Shown: one piece after another, positions 41,839-51,533 of the stretch
Layout: each line of letters begins with the position of its first letter
Numbering within the stretch: the first letter of the stretch is position 1
NCBI RefSeq assembly: GCF_008704995.1
Contig: NZ_CP023747.1
Location: forward strand, 3,746,501 to 3,810,500
Direction: 5' to 3'
Length of the DNA: 64,000 nucleotides
Source: Streptomyces nodosus
GTDB taxonomy: Bacteria; Actinomycetota; Actinomycetes; Streptomycetales; Streptomycetaceae
The notes under the pieces: model-generated
Seen by the model: only the letters and a program-made list of their open reading frames with translations
The model's database searches: none
What the model was told of the DNA's origin: nothing
Made by a program: the position numbers and the translations under genes

Positions 41839-42868
41839 GGCCGACCGCCTCCTTCCGCTGTGCGGTGCCGTCCGGCTGCGCCGCGTCGTCGCGCTGTGCG
41901 TCGTCGTCCTTGAAGACCTCCGCGATGTGGTGCCTGCGCTGCTCCATGCGGACCAGTCCGAGGCCCAGCTCGGCGACGACGTCCCGGACCAGGTCGTAGG
42001 TCTCCTCGCCCGTCGAGGTGAGCAGCAGGATGTGACCGGCGCCCGGCAGTCCGCTGCCGTCCTGCGCGGTCACCCCGCGCTCCTGGAGCGCCTCGCGCAT
42101 CGCGCGGGTGCCGTCCGGGTGCTCATCGGTGTCGGTGACCTCGATCGCGAGGGTCGTGGTGGTCTGGGTGAAGTCCCGGGTGGAGCTGGAGCGCAGCAGC
42201 TTGCCGCCGTCGACCACCACGACATGGTCGCAGGTGCGTTCCAGCTCGCCCAGCAGATGGGAGGTGACCAGGACCGAGATGCCGAAGTCGGTGTAGACCC
42301 GGCGGATCAGGCCGAGCATCTCGTCGCGGCCGACCGGGTCGAGGCCGTTGGTCGGCTCGTCCAGGAAGACCAGCTGCGGATCGTGGACCAGGGCCTGGGC
42401 GAGCTTCACCCGCTGTTTCATACCGGTCGAGTAGCCGCCGATGGGCCGGTAGCGCTCCTCGTACAGACCGACATGGCGCAGGGTGTCCGCGGTGCGCTCC
42501 CGGGCGGCCGTCGGCGGCAGACCGGCCATGCGCGCCATATGGACGACGAACTCCGTGGCCGACACATCGGGCGGCAGGCAGTCGTGCTCAGGCATGTACC
42601 CGACGCGCTCACGGATGGCGCCACCCCTGGTGGCGACGTCGAGTCCGAGCACTTCGGCGCGGCCCTCGGTGGCGGGGGACAGACCCAGCAGGATCTTGAT
42701 CAGTGTGGACTTGCCGGCTCCGTTGGCGCCGACCAAACCCGTCACACCGGGTCCGACGTCCATGGAGAGCCGGTCAAGTGCGGTCACCCTGGGGAACCGC
42801 TTGCTCAGGCTTTCGGTCACGATCACAGTCACGTCGACGACGGTAGTGACGGGGGCCACGCACGTCAT
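41828..42868 (-). CDS. ABC transporter ATP-binding protein
   Basis: 346 aa from the farthest start (42868); a GTG about 14 codons later (VIVTESLSKRFP) may be the real one. Walker A GANGAGKST, signature YSTGMKQRVKLA, Walker B LVFLDEPTNGLDP and H loop TSHLLGELE are complete. A C-terminal acidic tail (DDDAQRDDAAQPDG) is disordered. It heads the operon. The paired gene order ATPase-permease-ATPase-permease suggests two related exporters made together. Confidence 0.92.
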   Translation of the reverse strand: MTCVAPVTTVVDVTVIVTESLSKRFPRVTALDRLSMDVGPGVTGLVGANGAGKSTLIKILLGLSPATEGRAEVLGLDVATRGGAIRERVGYMPEHDCLPPDVSATEFVVHMARMAGLPPTAARERTADTLRHVGLYEERYRPIGGYSTGMKQRVKLAQALVHDPQLVFLDEPTNGLDPVGRDEMLGLIRRVYTDFGISVLVTSHLLGELERTCDHVVVVDGGKLLRSSSTRDFTQTTTTLAIEVTDTDEHPDGTRAMREALQERGVTAQDGSGLPGAGHILLLTSTGEETYDLVRDVVAELGLGLVRMEQRRHHIAEVFKDDDAQRDDAAQPDGTAQRKEAVGHGG

Positions 42869-43083
42869 CAGACCGCAGAGCCGTGTTGGCCTCCCCCTCC
42901 AGTCGTACAGGACCCTAGGGGTCGCCCGCCTTGAGGGCTACCGCCTCCTGGGTTTTCCACAGGCCCGGGCAGCGCCGTTGACGTCGGCGGCGGGCAGCTG
43001 CGAGATTCGCCGTGTCACCTTACGGACACGTACCGCAGTCGGTGCGAACGGACGGGGCCGCGAACGGATCGGGCGGAGGACGC

Positions 43084-44838
43084 ATGACTCTCACAGGGGC
43101 GCGCGAGCGCCGGGTGCGCACGGGCGGGGTCGAGCTGTGCGTCGCCGAGCTGGGTGACCCCGAGCAGCCCACGGTGGTGCTGGTGCACGGCTATCCCGAC
43201 AGCAAGGAGGTGTGGTCGGAGGTGGCCGGCCGCCTCGCCGGGCGGTTCCATGTGGTGTCGTACGACGTCCGCGGCCACGGCCGGTCGACGGCTCCCGAGC
43301 CGCTGCGCGGCGGCTTCACCCTGGAGAAGCTCACGGACGACTTCCTGGCGGTGGTGGACACCGTCAGCCCGGACCGGCCGGTGCATCTGGTGGGGCACGA
43401 CTGGGGTTCCGTGCAGTCCTGGGAATTCGTCACCGTCAAGCGCACCGAGGGCCGGATCGCGTCCTTCACCTCGATGTCCGGGCCGTCCCTCGACCACTTC
43501 GGACACTGGATCAAGCAGCGGGTGAGCCGTCCCACTCCGCGCCGGGTGGGTCAACTGCTCGGTCAGGGCGCCAAGTCCTGGTATGTGTACCTGCTGCACA
43601 CACCCGTGCTGCCGGAGCTGGCCTGGCGCGGACCGCTCGGCAGACGGTGGCCGGGGATCCTCCGGCGCATGGAGAAGGTGCCCGGCGATGACTATCCGAC
43701 CCCGTCCCTACCCGCCGACGCGGCCCATGGCGCCTGGCTGTACCGCGACAACATACGGTCCCGGCTGAGGCATCCGCGCGCCGACGCCCGTGCGCACGCG
43801 CCCGTGCAGCTGATCACCCCCGTCGAGGACGTGTTCCTCTCGCCGCGGCTCTACGACGATCTGGAGCGGTGGGCGCCTGGGGCGATCCGCAGGACGCTGC
43901 CCGCCGGGCACTGGATCCCGCGCACCCGTCCCGATCAACTGGCTGACTGGATCACCGAGTTCGTGACCTCCGTCGAGGACGAGAGGCCGGTCCCGGTGGC
44001 GAGCGGGCGCCACGCGGACCGCTTCGGCGGACAGCTCGTCCTGGTCACCGGTGCGGGCAGCGGTATCGGGCGAGCCGCGGCGTGCGCCTTCGGCGAGGCC
44101 GGCGCGCGGGTGGTGGCCGTCGACCGGGACACCGAGAGTGCCGTCCGCACGGCGGAGCTCGCCCGGCTGAGCGGCGCCCGGCGGGCCTGGGCCGAGACGG
44201 CCGATGTCTCCGACGAACGGTCCATGGAGAAGCTCGCCGAGAGGGTCGGCGAGGCATACGGCGTGGTGGACGTCCTGGTGAACAACGCCGGGATCGGTCT
44301 GTCCGGTTCGTTCTTCGCCACGACCACCGACGACTGGCGCGAGGTTCTCGACGTCAACCTGTGGGGCGTCATCCACGGTTGCCGGCTCTTCGGACGACTG
44401 ATGGCCGAGCGCGGGCAGGGCGGCCACATCGTCAACATCGCGTCGGCGGCCGCCTATCAGCCCTCGAAGGCGCTGCCCGCCTACAGCACCTCCAAGGCGG
44501 CGGTCCTGATGCTCAGCGAGTGCCTGCGCGCGGAACTGGCCGGGCAGGGCATCGGGGTGTCGGCGGTCTGCCCCGGCTTCGTCCACACGAACATCACCTC
44601 GACCGCGCGCTTCGTGGGGGTGGACGCGGCGGAGGAGCAGCGGCGGCGGGGGAGAGCGACCCGCTGGTACGGCCTGCGGGGGTACCCACCGGAGAAGGTC
44701 GCCGCCGCGATCCTGCGGGCCGTCGTGCGCGACCAGGCGGTCGTGCACATCACCCCGGAGGCACGCGGCGCCCGTCTGCTGTCCCGCTTCGCACCCGGAG
44801 CGCTACGGGCGATCGCACGGCTTGATCCGCCTCTGTGA
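43084..44838 (+). CDS. alpha/beta hydrolase fused to a short-chain dehydrogenase
   Basis: 584 aa from ATG 43084, with GGAGGA before it. Residues 1-300 are an epoxide-hydrolase-like alpha/beta hydrolase (VLVHGYPDSKEVW oxyanion region, GHDWGS nucleophile elbow with Asp, late His in GHWIPRT). Residues 315-584 are a classical SDR: TGAGSGIGRAAA cofactor loop, NNAGIG, catalytic Ser in IASAA, and YSTSK (Tyr and Lys). The fusion is known in actinobacteria. The two steps would act on one lipophilic substrate; identity unknown. Confidence 0.92.
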   Translation: MTLTGARERRVRTGGVELCVAELGDPEQPTVVLVHGYPDSKEVWSEVAGRLAGRFHVVSYDVRGHGRSTAPEPLRGGFTLEKLTDDFLAVVDTVSPDRPVHLVGHDWGSVQSWEFVTVKRTEGRIASFTSMSGPSLDHFGHWIKQRVSRPTPRRVGQLLGQGAKSWYVYLLHTPVLPELAWRGPLGRRWPGILRRMEKVPGDDYPTPSLPADAAHGAWLYRDNIRSRLRHPRADARAHAPVQLITPVEDVFLSPRLYDDLERWAPGAIRRTLPAGHWIPRTRPDQLADWITEFVTSVEDERPVPVASGRHADRFGGQLVLVTGAGSGIGRAAACAFGEAGARVVAVDRDTESAVRTAELARLSGARRAWAETADVSDERSMEKLAERVGEAYGVVDVLVNNAGIGLSGSFFATTTDDWREVLDVNLWGVIHGCRLFGRLMAERGQGGHIVNIASAAAYQPSKALPAYSTSKAAVLMLSECLRAELAGQGIGVSAVCPGFVHTNITSTARFVGVDAAEEQRRRGRATRWYGLRGYPPEKVAAAILRAVVRDQAVVHITPEARGARLLSRFAPGALRAIARLDPPL

Positions 44839-45363
44839 CGGCCCGGTTGGGGATGCCGCACGTCATGAGCCTGCTCTGCGAGCCTGTTCGGGGGGTGTTG
44901 GGTGCCTGTCGGGCCAAGTCGTGTTCGGATTCGATGAGTTCGGTGGGCTTCCTGCTTTCCGCCGTCGGAGTCCGAGGGACGCGGCGGAATGCAGTCTGCA
45001 CTGAGGTGGGCGGCGGCGAACTCAACCGTGTACCGGGCTGGTTGAAGGCTGACTCCCATGGGATGGCTGACACGGTTCAACCTCGGGGGGCATCGTCAAC
45101 TCGGCTCTGAATCACCCTTATTGGCGTTTGACACCTTGGGGCGCCTGTCATCGCGCTGACCTCAACCATGCCTGGGGACAAGCCCGTTGAACATCCTCAG
45201 CGCACATCGCCTGAAATCACGCATGGTTGACGAACCGACCCAGAGAGGGCGCCAGTTGTCCACAGAATCGTCAAGTTGCCTGTGGATAACCGCACTTGCT
45301 TGTGGATCAAACATCCGTAAAAAATCTTGTGCGTGATCTTCGTCTCTCCCGCACGATAGAAGG
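44839..45363. other. intergenic region with DnaA boxes
   Basis: 525 bp without a gene. The right half holds a small DnaA-box cluster (45173-45309) and the kptA promoter; local GC is lower than average near kptA. Nothing is recognised in 44839-45170. Confidence 0.5.
45173..45309. promoter_or_regulatory. small DnaA-box cluster upstream of kptA
   Basis: TTGTCCACA 45256-45264 and TGTGGATAA 45281-45289 are perfect boxes in opposite directions. TGTGGATCA 45301-45309 and TGGGGACAA 45173-45181 have one mismatch. Confidence 0.6.
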
Positions 45364-45924
45364 ATGATAGAAGGAAACGATGAGAGACGCACCGTAAAGG
45401 TGTCGAAGTACCTCTCGAAACACCTGCGGCACCAGCCGGAGAAGATCGGGCTCACGCTCGACGAGGGCGGCTGGGTGGAGATCGACGCACTGCTCGCCGC
45501 AGCGGCCTCGCACGGTTTCCGGATCACCCGCGACGAGCTGGATCATGTGGTCGTCCGCAACGACAAGAAGCGCTTTGCGATCGAGGGCGGTCGGATCCGG
45601 GCCCACCAGGGGCACAGCATCGAGGTGGAGCTGGGGCTTCCTCCGGCGCCTCCGCCCGCGTACCTCTACCACGGGACCGTGCCGCGTCACCTGGACGGAA
45701 TCCACGCGGAGGGCCTCCGGCCGATGAACCGGCATGATGTGCATCTCTCGACGGACCATGGGACCGCCACCCGCGTCGGCGCCCGGCGCGGACGCCCGGT
45801 CGTCCTGACCGTGGACGCCGGCGCCATGCACCGCGACGGCCATGTCTTCCATGTCACCGCCAACGGGGTGTGGCTCACCCGGACCGTGCCCCCGCGGTAT
45901 CTGCGTTTCCCAGGGGCCCGCTGA
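45364..45924 (+). CDS. kptA: RNA 2'-phosphotransferase (Tpt1/KptA)
   Basis: 186 aa from ATG 45364 with AGAAGGATGATAGAAGG upstream. The N-terminal winged-helix part has SKYLSKHLRHQPEKIGL (catalytic Arg and His), then VVVRNDKKRFAI, and RAHQGHS. The C-terminal ADP-ribosyltransferase-like part has LYHGT and the Arg in PMNRHDVHLS. The enzyme moves an RNA 2'-phosphate to NAD. Bacteria lack the tRNA-splicing pathway that makes this substrate in yeast, so the role may be RNA repair or removal of ADP-ribose caps. Confidence 0.92.
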   Translation: MIEGNDERRTVKVSKYLSKHLRHQPEKIGLTLDEGGWVEIDALLAAAASHGFRITRDELDHVVVRNDKKRFAIEGGRIRAHQGHSIEVELGLPPAPPPAYLYHGTVPRHLDGIHAEGLRPMNRHDVHLSTDHGTATRVGARRGRPVVLTVDAGAMHRDGHVFHVTANGVWLTRTVPPRYLRFPGAR

Positions 45925-46038
45925 CCCCGGCCCGGCCCGGCCGCCGACGGCTTGGACGGCCCGGTCGGCCTCGTCGCGCGGGGCCCTCCGGCCAGGTGGG
46001 GGACACGGCCGTTCCTCGCCTCCCTTTACGCTCGACCC

Positions 46039-46941
46039 ATGAGCCTGCGCCTGAGCACCGTGATCCTGCCCCACCTCCGCTGGCACCAGGGCGGGCGTTC
46101 CGCATGGCAGCGTGCGGAGCAGCTCGGCTTCCACACCGCGTTCACCTACGACCACCTGTCATGGCGGTCCTTCCGCGACGGCCCCTGGTTCGGCGCCGTG
46201 CCGACGCTGACGGCCGCGGCCGCCGTGACCGAGCGCCTGCGCCTCGGGACCCTGGTGACCTCGCCGAACTTCCGGCATCCCGTGACCCTCGCCAAGGAAC
46301 TGATCTCCCTCGACGACATCTCCGGGGGCCGGATCACCCTGGGCATCGGCGCGGGAGGCACCGGATTCGACGCCACCGCGCTCGGCCAGGTCCCCTGGAC
46401 CCCGCGCCAGCGCGCCGACCGGTTCGGTGAGTTCGTCCCCCTGCTCGACCGGCTGCTCACCGAGGACTCCGTCTCGTACACCGGTGAGCACTACTCCGCG
46501 CACGAGGCGCGCAACATCCCGGGCTGCGTCCAGCGCCCCCGGCTGCCGTTCGCGGTGGCCGCGACGGGACCGCGCGGTCTGCGGCTCGCCGCGCGCCACG
46601 GTCAGGCATGGGTGACCACCGGCGACCCGGCGCTGTACGAGACCGGTACCCCCGAGCAGTCCGTGGAAGCCCTGCGCGCCCAGACCGAGAAGCTGGCGGA
46701 CGCCTGCACCGCGGTCGGCCGTTCCGTGACGGAGCTCGACAAGATCCTGCTCACCGGCTTCACCCCGGACCGCGGCCGTCCGCTGGAGTCCCTCGGCGCA
46801 TTCGTCGACTTCGCCGGCCGGCACAAGGAACTCGGCTTCACCGACATCGTGATCCACTGGCCGATCCCCGACTCCGACTTCGCGGCGGACGAGAAGGTCT
46901 TCGAGCAGATCGCCCTGGAGGCCCCGGCACAGCTGCGCTGA
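46039..46941 (+). CDS. LLM-class F420/FMN-dependent oxidoreductase
   Basis: 300 aa from ATG 46039. Luciferase-like TIM barrel: early [14 protein letters not shown], then [15 protein letters not shown], the strand-turn [18 protein letters not shown], and [22 protein letters not shown]. No substrate-specific motif is visible. Streptomyces proteins of this subclass mostly use F420. It is in the same direction as kptA (114 bp apart) and the HAD gene that follows, with no sign of tight coupling. Confidence 0.88.
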   Translation: MSLRLSTVILPHLRWHQGGRSAWQRAEQLGFHTAFTYDHLSWRSFRDGPWFGAVPTLTAAAAVTERLRLGTLVTSPNFRHPVTLAKELISLDDISGGRITLGIGAGGTGFDATALGQVPWTPRQRADRFGEFVPLLDRLLTEDSVSYTGEHYSAHEARNIPGCVQRPRLPFAVAATGPRGLRLAARHGQAWVTTGDPALYETGTPEQSVEALRAQTEKLADACTAVGRSVTELDKILLTGFTPDRGRPLESLGAFVDFAGRHKELGFTDIVIHWPIPDSDFAADEKVFEQIALEAPAQLR

Positions 46942-47028
46942 TCATGACGGGGTGTGACGCGGCTGGTGAGCAGCGTCACCACTCAACTGTGCGGACTCTC
47001 GCACGCCCGTGCGGGCATATGCGCGAGA

Positions 47029-47907
47029 ATGAGGCCCGTGACCTCAGCGACCCGCGAGCCCGAGACCCCGTCCTCCACCGTTCCGCCCCGGCTGATCGCG
47101 ACAGACCTCGACGGCACTCTGCTGCGCGACGACAAGTCGCTCTCCCCCCGCACGGTCGCCGCGCTGGCCGCCGCCGAGGACGCCGGCATCGAGGTGTTCT
47201 TCGTCACGGGCCGCCCGGCCCGCTGGATGGATGTCGTCAGTGAACATGTCCACGGCCACGGACTGGCGATCTGCGGCAACGGCGCCGCCGTGGTCGACCT
47301 CCATGGCGGCGCGGGCGCCCACCGCTTCGTCAAGGTCCGGGCGCTGGCCCGGGAGAACGCGGTCGACGCCGTTCACCTGCTGCGGGACGCCGCACCCGGG
47401 ACGGTGTACGCCGTGGAGCAGACCTATGGCTTCCACCAGGAGCCGGCGTACCCGGAGCTCCACATGGAAATTCCGGATCTGCGCGCGCCCGCCGAGGAAC
47501 TGCTCGCCCCCGACGGCCCGGGCGCCAAGGAACCGGTGCTCAAGATCCTCGCCTTCCACCCGGAGCTGGACCCGGACGCCTTTCTCGGCCTGGCCCGCCT
47601 CGCCGTGGGTGACCGGGCGACCATCACCCGCTCCAGCCCCAGCGCGCTGCTGGAGATCAGCGGCCCCGGCGTCTCCAAGGCGAGCACGCTCGCGCTGTGC
47701 TGCGCCGAGCGCGGCATCTCCCATGAGGAGGTCATCGCCTTCGGTGACATGCCGAACGACGTGGAGATGCTCACCTGGGCAGGTCGCTCGTACGCCATGG
47801 GCAACGCCCACCCCGCTGCGATCGCCGCCGCGTCGGGCCGGACGGTCGCCAACAACGAGGACGGCGTGGCCGTGGTGATCGAACGGGTCCTCGCGCAACG
47901 CTGGTGA
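47029..47907 (+). CDS. HAD-superfamily phosphatase (Cof/IIB subclass)
   Basis: 292 aa from ATG 47029 (a GTG at 47038 is possible). Motif [11 protein letters not shown], motif II FVTGRPARW, cap domain about 95-200, and motif IV FGDMPNDVEM with the lysine SKAST before it. Paralogue of the gene at 37589-38407 (same [14 protein letters not shown] and NEEDGxAVV ends), suggesting an old duplication. Ends six bases from the convergent cydCD stop. Confidence 0.9.
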   Translation: MRPVTSATREPETPSSTVPPRLIATDLDGTLLRDDKSLSPRTVAALAAAEDAGIEVFFVTGRPARWMDVVSEHVHGHGLAICGNGAAVVDLHGGAGAHRFVKVRALARENAVDAVHLLRDAAPGTVYAVEQTYGFHQEPAYPELHMEIPDLRAPAEELLAPDGPGAKEPVLKILAFHPELDPDAFLGLARLAVGDRATITRSSPSALLEISGPGVSKASTLALCCAERGISHEEVIAFGDMPNDVEMLTWAGRSYAMGNAHPAAIAAASGRTVANNEDGVAVVIERVLAQRW

Positions 47908-47913
47908 GAGGTT

Positions 47914-50900
47914 CTAGGGACCGGCGAACGTCACAGCCGCCGGTCCCTCGGTACCCGGCCGTTCTCCCAGCAGATCCCCCCGGGCCTCCCGTTCCGCCAT
48001 CTCCCGCAACGGCCCCTCCACGGCCACCAGTTCCGTGTACGCACCCCGCTGGACCACCCGGCCCCCGGCGAGGACGATCACCTCGTCGACCGCCTCCAGA
48101 CCGGCCAGCCGATGGGTGATCAGCAAGGTCGTACGGCCCCGCGTCGCGGCCAGCAGGTCCTTGGTGAGCGCGTCCGCGGTCGGCAGATCGAGGTGTTCCG
48201 CCGGCTCGTCGAGCACAAGGACCGGGAAGTCCGCGAGCAGGGCACGGGCCAGCGCGAGCCGCTGCCGCTGTCCGCCGGACAGCCGGGCTCCGTGTTCGCC
48301 GATCAGCGTGTCGAGACCGTCGGGCAGTTGCTCGGCCCATGCCAGGAGCCGCGCCCGGGCGAGCGCGTCGCGCAGCTCTCCCTCGCCGGCATCCTTCCGG
48401 GCGAGCAGCAGATTCTCCCGTACCGAGCTGTCGAAGAGATGGGCGTCCTGGGCGCACAGCCCGACCAGGCGTCGTACGTCGTCGCCGTCGAGCGCCCGGG
48501 CGTCGGTGCCCCCCAGCGTGTAGGAGCCGGTGCCCGCGTCCAGGAACCGCAGCAGCACCTGCGCGAGTGTCGTCTTGCCCGCCCCCGAAGGACCGACCAC
48601 GGCGATCCTTCGGCCCTGTTCGAGGGTGAGATCCACCCCCGCCAGGGCATCCCGCCGCTGCCCGTCGTAGCGGGCCGTCAGGCCCTCCAGCACGAGCGGG
48701 AAGGGCGACGACGGTGCCTGCGCCGGCCGTTCCGGCTCATGTACGGGCTCGGGGGCGTCCAGCACCTCGTACACCCGCTCCGCGCTTCTGCGCACCCGCT
48801 GCCGGTGTTGCACGGCGAGCGGCAGCCCCAGCACCGCCTCGAACGCGGCCAGCGGGGTGAGAACCACCACGGCCATGGCCACGCCGGCGAGGCGTCCATC
48901 GACGACGGCCTGCGCGCCCACGGCGGCCGCCGCCGTGACCGTCAGCCCGGTGACCAGCGCGGTGAGTCCGTCGCCCAGCGCGGTGGCGGTGGCGGCACGG
49001 GAGGCGATACGGGTGAGGACGCCATCGGCTTCCCGCGCCTCGGCGGTCCGCGCGGGCAGCGCACCCGCGACCGTCAGCTCGGCCGTTCCGGTGAGCAGGT
49101 CGGTCACCCGGGTCGCCAGCACGCCCCGGGCCGGCGCCAGCCTCCGCTCCGCGTGACGTGCCACGGCACCGGTCACCAACGGCACCCCCACACCGGCCGC
49201 CAGCAGCCCGACGGCCAGGACGACACCGGCCTCGGGCAGCAGCCACGCGGTGAAGCCGGCGGAGGCGAGGGACACGACGAGTGCGGCTCCCGCAGGCCCC
49301 AGCCAGCGCAGCCAGTAGTCCTGCAGCGCGTCCACATCGGTCACCAGGCGCGAGAGCAGATCACCGCGCCGGGTCGTCCGCAGCCCCGCCGGCGCCAGCC
49401 GCTCCAGACGGCGGTAGACGGCGACGCGGGTGTCGGCCAGCATCCGCAGCACGGCGTCGTGCGACACCAGCCTTTCGGCGTACCGGAACACGGCCCGTCC
49501 GATCCCGAAGGTCCGCGTGGCCGTCACGGCGACCATCAGATACAGCACGGGAGGCTGCTCGGAAGCCCGTGAGATCAGCCATCCGGAGGTCGCCATCAGG
49601 CCGACGGCGCTCCCGAGCGCAAGGCTGCCGAACAGCAGCGCGAGGGCGAGGCGTCCGCGCCGTGCTCCCGCCATGGCCCGGACCCGGGTGAGCACCCCAC
49701 CGCTCCCGGCCGGGGCGGGAACATCCGTCTCCTCGCCCGGAACCGGCGTCGCACCCTCCGGGCCCGGCGCCTCCGGTACCTCATGGCGGGGCCGGGGCAC
49801 ATCTCCGGCCCGCGTATGTCCGTCCGTCGTGCCGTACTCCTCCGAGTCGAGCCGTACGACCCGGTCCGCCAGCCCGAGCAGGGCCGGCCGGTGCACGACC
49901 AGCAGCACCGTGCGCCCGACGGCCAACCGCCGTACCGCCTCCACGACCTCCGCCTCGGTCGCCCCGTCCAGGGAGGCCGTCGGCTCGTCCAGCAGCAGCA
50001 CCGGCCGGTCGGCGAGGAACGCCCGTGCCAGAGCGAGCCGTTGCCGCTGCCCGGCGGACAGCCCTGCACCGTCCTCGCCCAGCACCGTGTCGGCCCCGAC
50101 AGGCAACGCGTCCACGAACTCCAGCGCCCCGGCGTCGGCCAGCGCCCTGCGCACCGCCATGTCATCCGCGTCCGGCCGGGCCAGCCGTACATTCTCGGCG
50201 ACGGTGCCCGCACACAGATGCGGCCGCTGCGGCACCCAGGCGACCCGTGAGCGCCACTCCGCCAGATCGGCCGAGGCGAGATCGACTTCTCCGATCCGCA
50301 CCCGCCCCTCGGTGGGAGAGACAAACCCGAGCAGCAGGTTCAACAGGGTCGACTTGCCGGCGCCGCTCGGTCCGACGAGGGCGACCGTCTCACCCGGCTC
50401 GACGGTCAGCGACACCTTGGACACCGCGTCGGAGGACCGCCCCGGGTACCGGACGCTCACTCCCTCGAAGACGATCTCCCTGTTCGGAACACGCCGTGTA
50501 CCCGACGCCGGCAGAGGCGTCTCCAGCACCGCGAAGATCTCCTCGGCCGCGGAAAGCCCCTCGGCCGCCGCGTGATACTGCGCGCCCACCTGCCGCAGCG
50601 GTAGATACGCCTCCGGGGCCAGCACCAGGACGACCAGCCCGACGGAGAGGTCCATCTCGCCCTGGACAAGCCGCATACCGATGGTCACCGCGACCAGCGC
50701 GACCGAGATCGTGGCCAGCAGCTCCAGGGCGAAGGACGACAGAAACGCGATCCGCAGCGTCCGCATGGTCGCCCGCCGGTACTCACCGGTGATCCGTTTG
50801 ATGGACTCGGCCTGCGCCTTGGCCCGGCCGAACACCTTGAGCGTCGGCAGCCCCGCGACCACATCGAGGAAGTGTCCGGACAGCCGTGACAGCAAGCGCC

Positions 50901-51477
50901 ACTGACGGTCCATCTGGGACTGGGTCGCCCAGCCGATCAGAATCATGAAGAGCGGGATCAGGGGCAATGTACCGACGATGATCGCCGCCGACACCCAGTC
51001 CTCGGTGACGATCCGCGCCAGCACCGCCACCGGGACCACCACCGCGAGCCCCAGTTGCGGCAGATACCGGGAGAAGTAGTCGTCCAGCGCATCGACTCCG
51101 CGTGTGGCCAGGGCGACCAGCGAACCGGTCCGCTGCTCTCCCAGCCAACCGGGACCGAGGGCACCCGCCCGCTCAAGCAGCCGTCCCCGCAGCTCGGATT
51201 TCACCGCCGCGCTCGCCCGGTGGGCGGCAAGCTCGGTGAGCCATGAAACCAGCGCCCGGCCGACCGCCACGGCCACCAGAAGCAACAGGGGAGCGCGGAG
51301 TTGGGCCACCGCCAGGTGGTGCTGGAAGGCGCCGACCACCACCTCGGCGATCAGCATCGCCTGGGCGACCACCAATGCCGCTCCGATGGCACCCAGCCCG
51401 ACGACCACCACCAGGAAGAGGCGGGTGGCACGAGCGTGGCGGAGCAGTCGCGGATCAATCGGTTTCACGTGAAACAT
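47914..51477 (-). CDS. cydCD: CydD-CydC fused heterodimeric thiol exporter
   Basis: 1187 aa from ATG 51477 with GGAAGGG upstream. The first half (about 1-560, CydD-like) has six membrane helices and ATPase motifs GPSGAGKSTLL and LSAGQRQRLALARA. The second (about 600-1187, CydC-like) repeats this with GPSGAGKTTLAQ, LSGGQRQRLALARA and LVLDEPAEHLD. Single-chain CydDC is standard in Streptomyces. It exports cysteine/glutathione-type thiols and is needed for cytochrome bd assembly. A ParB site overlaps codons 2-6 (FHVK). Confidence 0.94.
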   Translation of the reverse strand: MFHVKPIDPRLLRHARATRLFLVVVVGLGAIGAALVVAQAMLIAEVVVGAFQHHLAVAQLRAPLLLLVAVAVGRALVSWLTELAAHRASAAVKSELRGRLLERAGALGPGWLGEQRTGSLVALATRGVDALDDYFSRYLPQLGLAVVVPVAVLARIVTEDWVSAAIIVGTLPLIPLFMILIGWATQSQMDRQWRLLSRLSGHFLDVVAGLPTLKVFGRAKAQAESIKRITGEYRRATMRTLRIAFLSSFALELLATISVALVAVTIGMRLVQGEMDLSVGLVVLVLAPEAYLPLRQVGAQYHAAAEGLSAAEEIFAVLETPLPASGTRRVPNREIVFEGVSVRYPGRSSDAVSKVSLTVEPGETVALVGPSGAGKSTLLNLLLGFVSPTEGRVRIGEVDLASADLAEWRSRVAWVPQRPHLCAGTVAENVRLARPDADDMAVRRALADAGALEFVDALPVGADTVLGEDGAGLSAGQRQRLALARAFLADRPVLLLDEPTASLDGATEAEVVEAVRRLAVGRTVLLVVHRPALLGLADRVVRLDSEEYGTTDGHTRAGDVPRPRHEVPEAPGPEGATPVPGEETDVPAPAGSGGVLTRVRAMAGARRGRLALALLFGSLALGSAVGLMATSGWLISRASEQPPVLYLMVAVTATRTFGIGRAVFRYAERLVSHDAVLRMLADTRVAVYRRLERLAPAGLRTTRRGDLLSRLVTDVDALQDYWLRWLGPAGAALVVSLASAGFTAWLLPEAGVVLAVGLLAAGVGVPLVTGAVARHAERRLAPARGVLATRVTDLLTGTAELTVAGALPARTAEAREADGVLTRIASRAATATALGDGLTALVTGLTVTAAAAVGAQAVVDGRLAGVAMAVVVLTPLAAFEAVLGLPLAVQHRQRVRRSAERVYEVLDAPEPVHEPERPAQAPSSPFPLVLEGLTARYDGQRRDALAGVDLTLEQGRRIAVVGPSGAGKTTLAQVLLRFLDAGTGSYTLGGTDARALDGDDVRRLVGLCAQDAHLFDSSVRENLLLARKDAGEGELRDALARARLLAWAEQLPDGLDTLIGEHGARLSGGQRQRLALARALLADFPVLVLDEPAEHLDLPTADALTKDLLAATRGRTTLLITHRLAGLEAVDEVIVLAGGRVVQRGAYTELVAVEGPLREMAEREARGDLLGERPGTEGPAAVTFAGP
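47916..47948. terminator. bidirectional terminator overlapping the end of cydCD
   Basis: Perfect 11-bp inverted repeat (47916-47926 with 47938-47948) that starts in the cydCD stop codon and includes its last codons; it can end both convergent transcripts. Confidence 0.75.
51462..51475. promoter_or_regulatory. parS: parS (ParB site) in the first codons of cydCD
   Basis: Exact GTTTCACGTGAAAC, two bases into the cydCD reading frame, encoding MFHVKP with the ATG just before it. Confidence 0.85.
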
Positions 51478-51490
51478 GCCCTTCCGGTCG

Positions 51491-51526
51491 GGTGAGGGGG
51501 TGTTTCACGTGAAACACCCCCTCACC
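51491..51526. promoter_or_regulatory. parS: parS (ParB site) at the centre of a 36-bp perfect palindrome
   Basis: Exact ParB site at 51502-51515 flanked by GGTGAGGGGGT and its complement. It lies between the cydB stop (51534) and the cydCD start, 40 bp from the other ParB site. As RNA it is a strong hairpin that could reduce read-through from cydAB into cydCD. Confidence 0.85.
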
Positions 51527-51533
51527 ACCAGGC

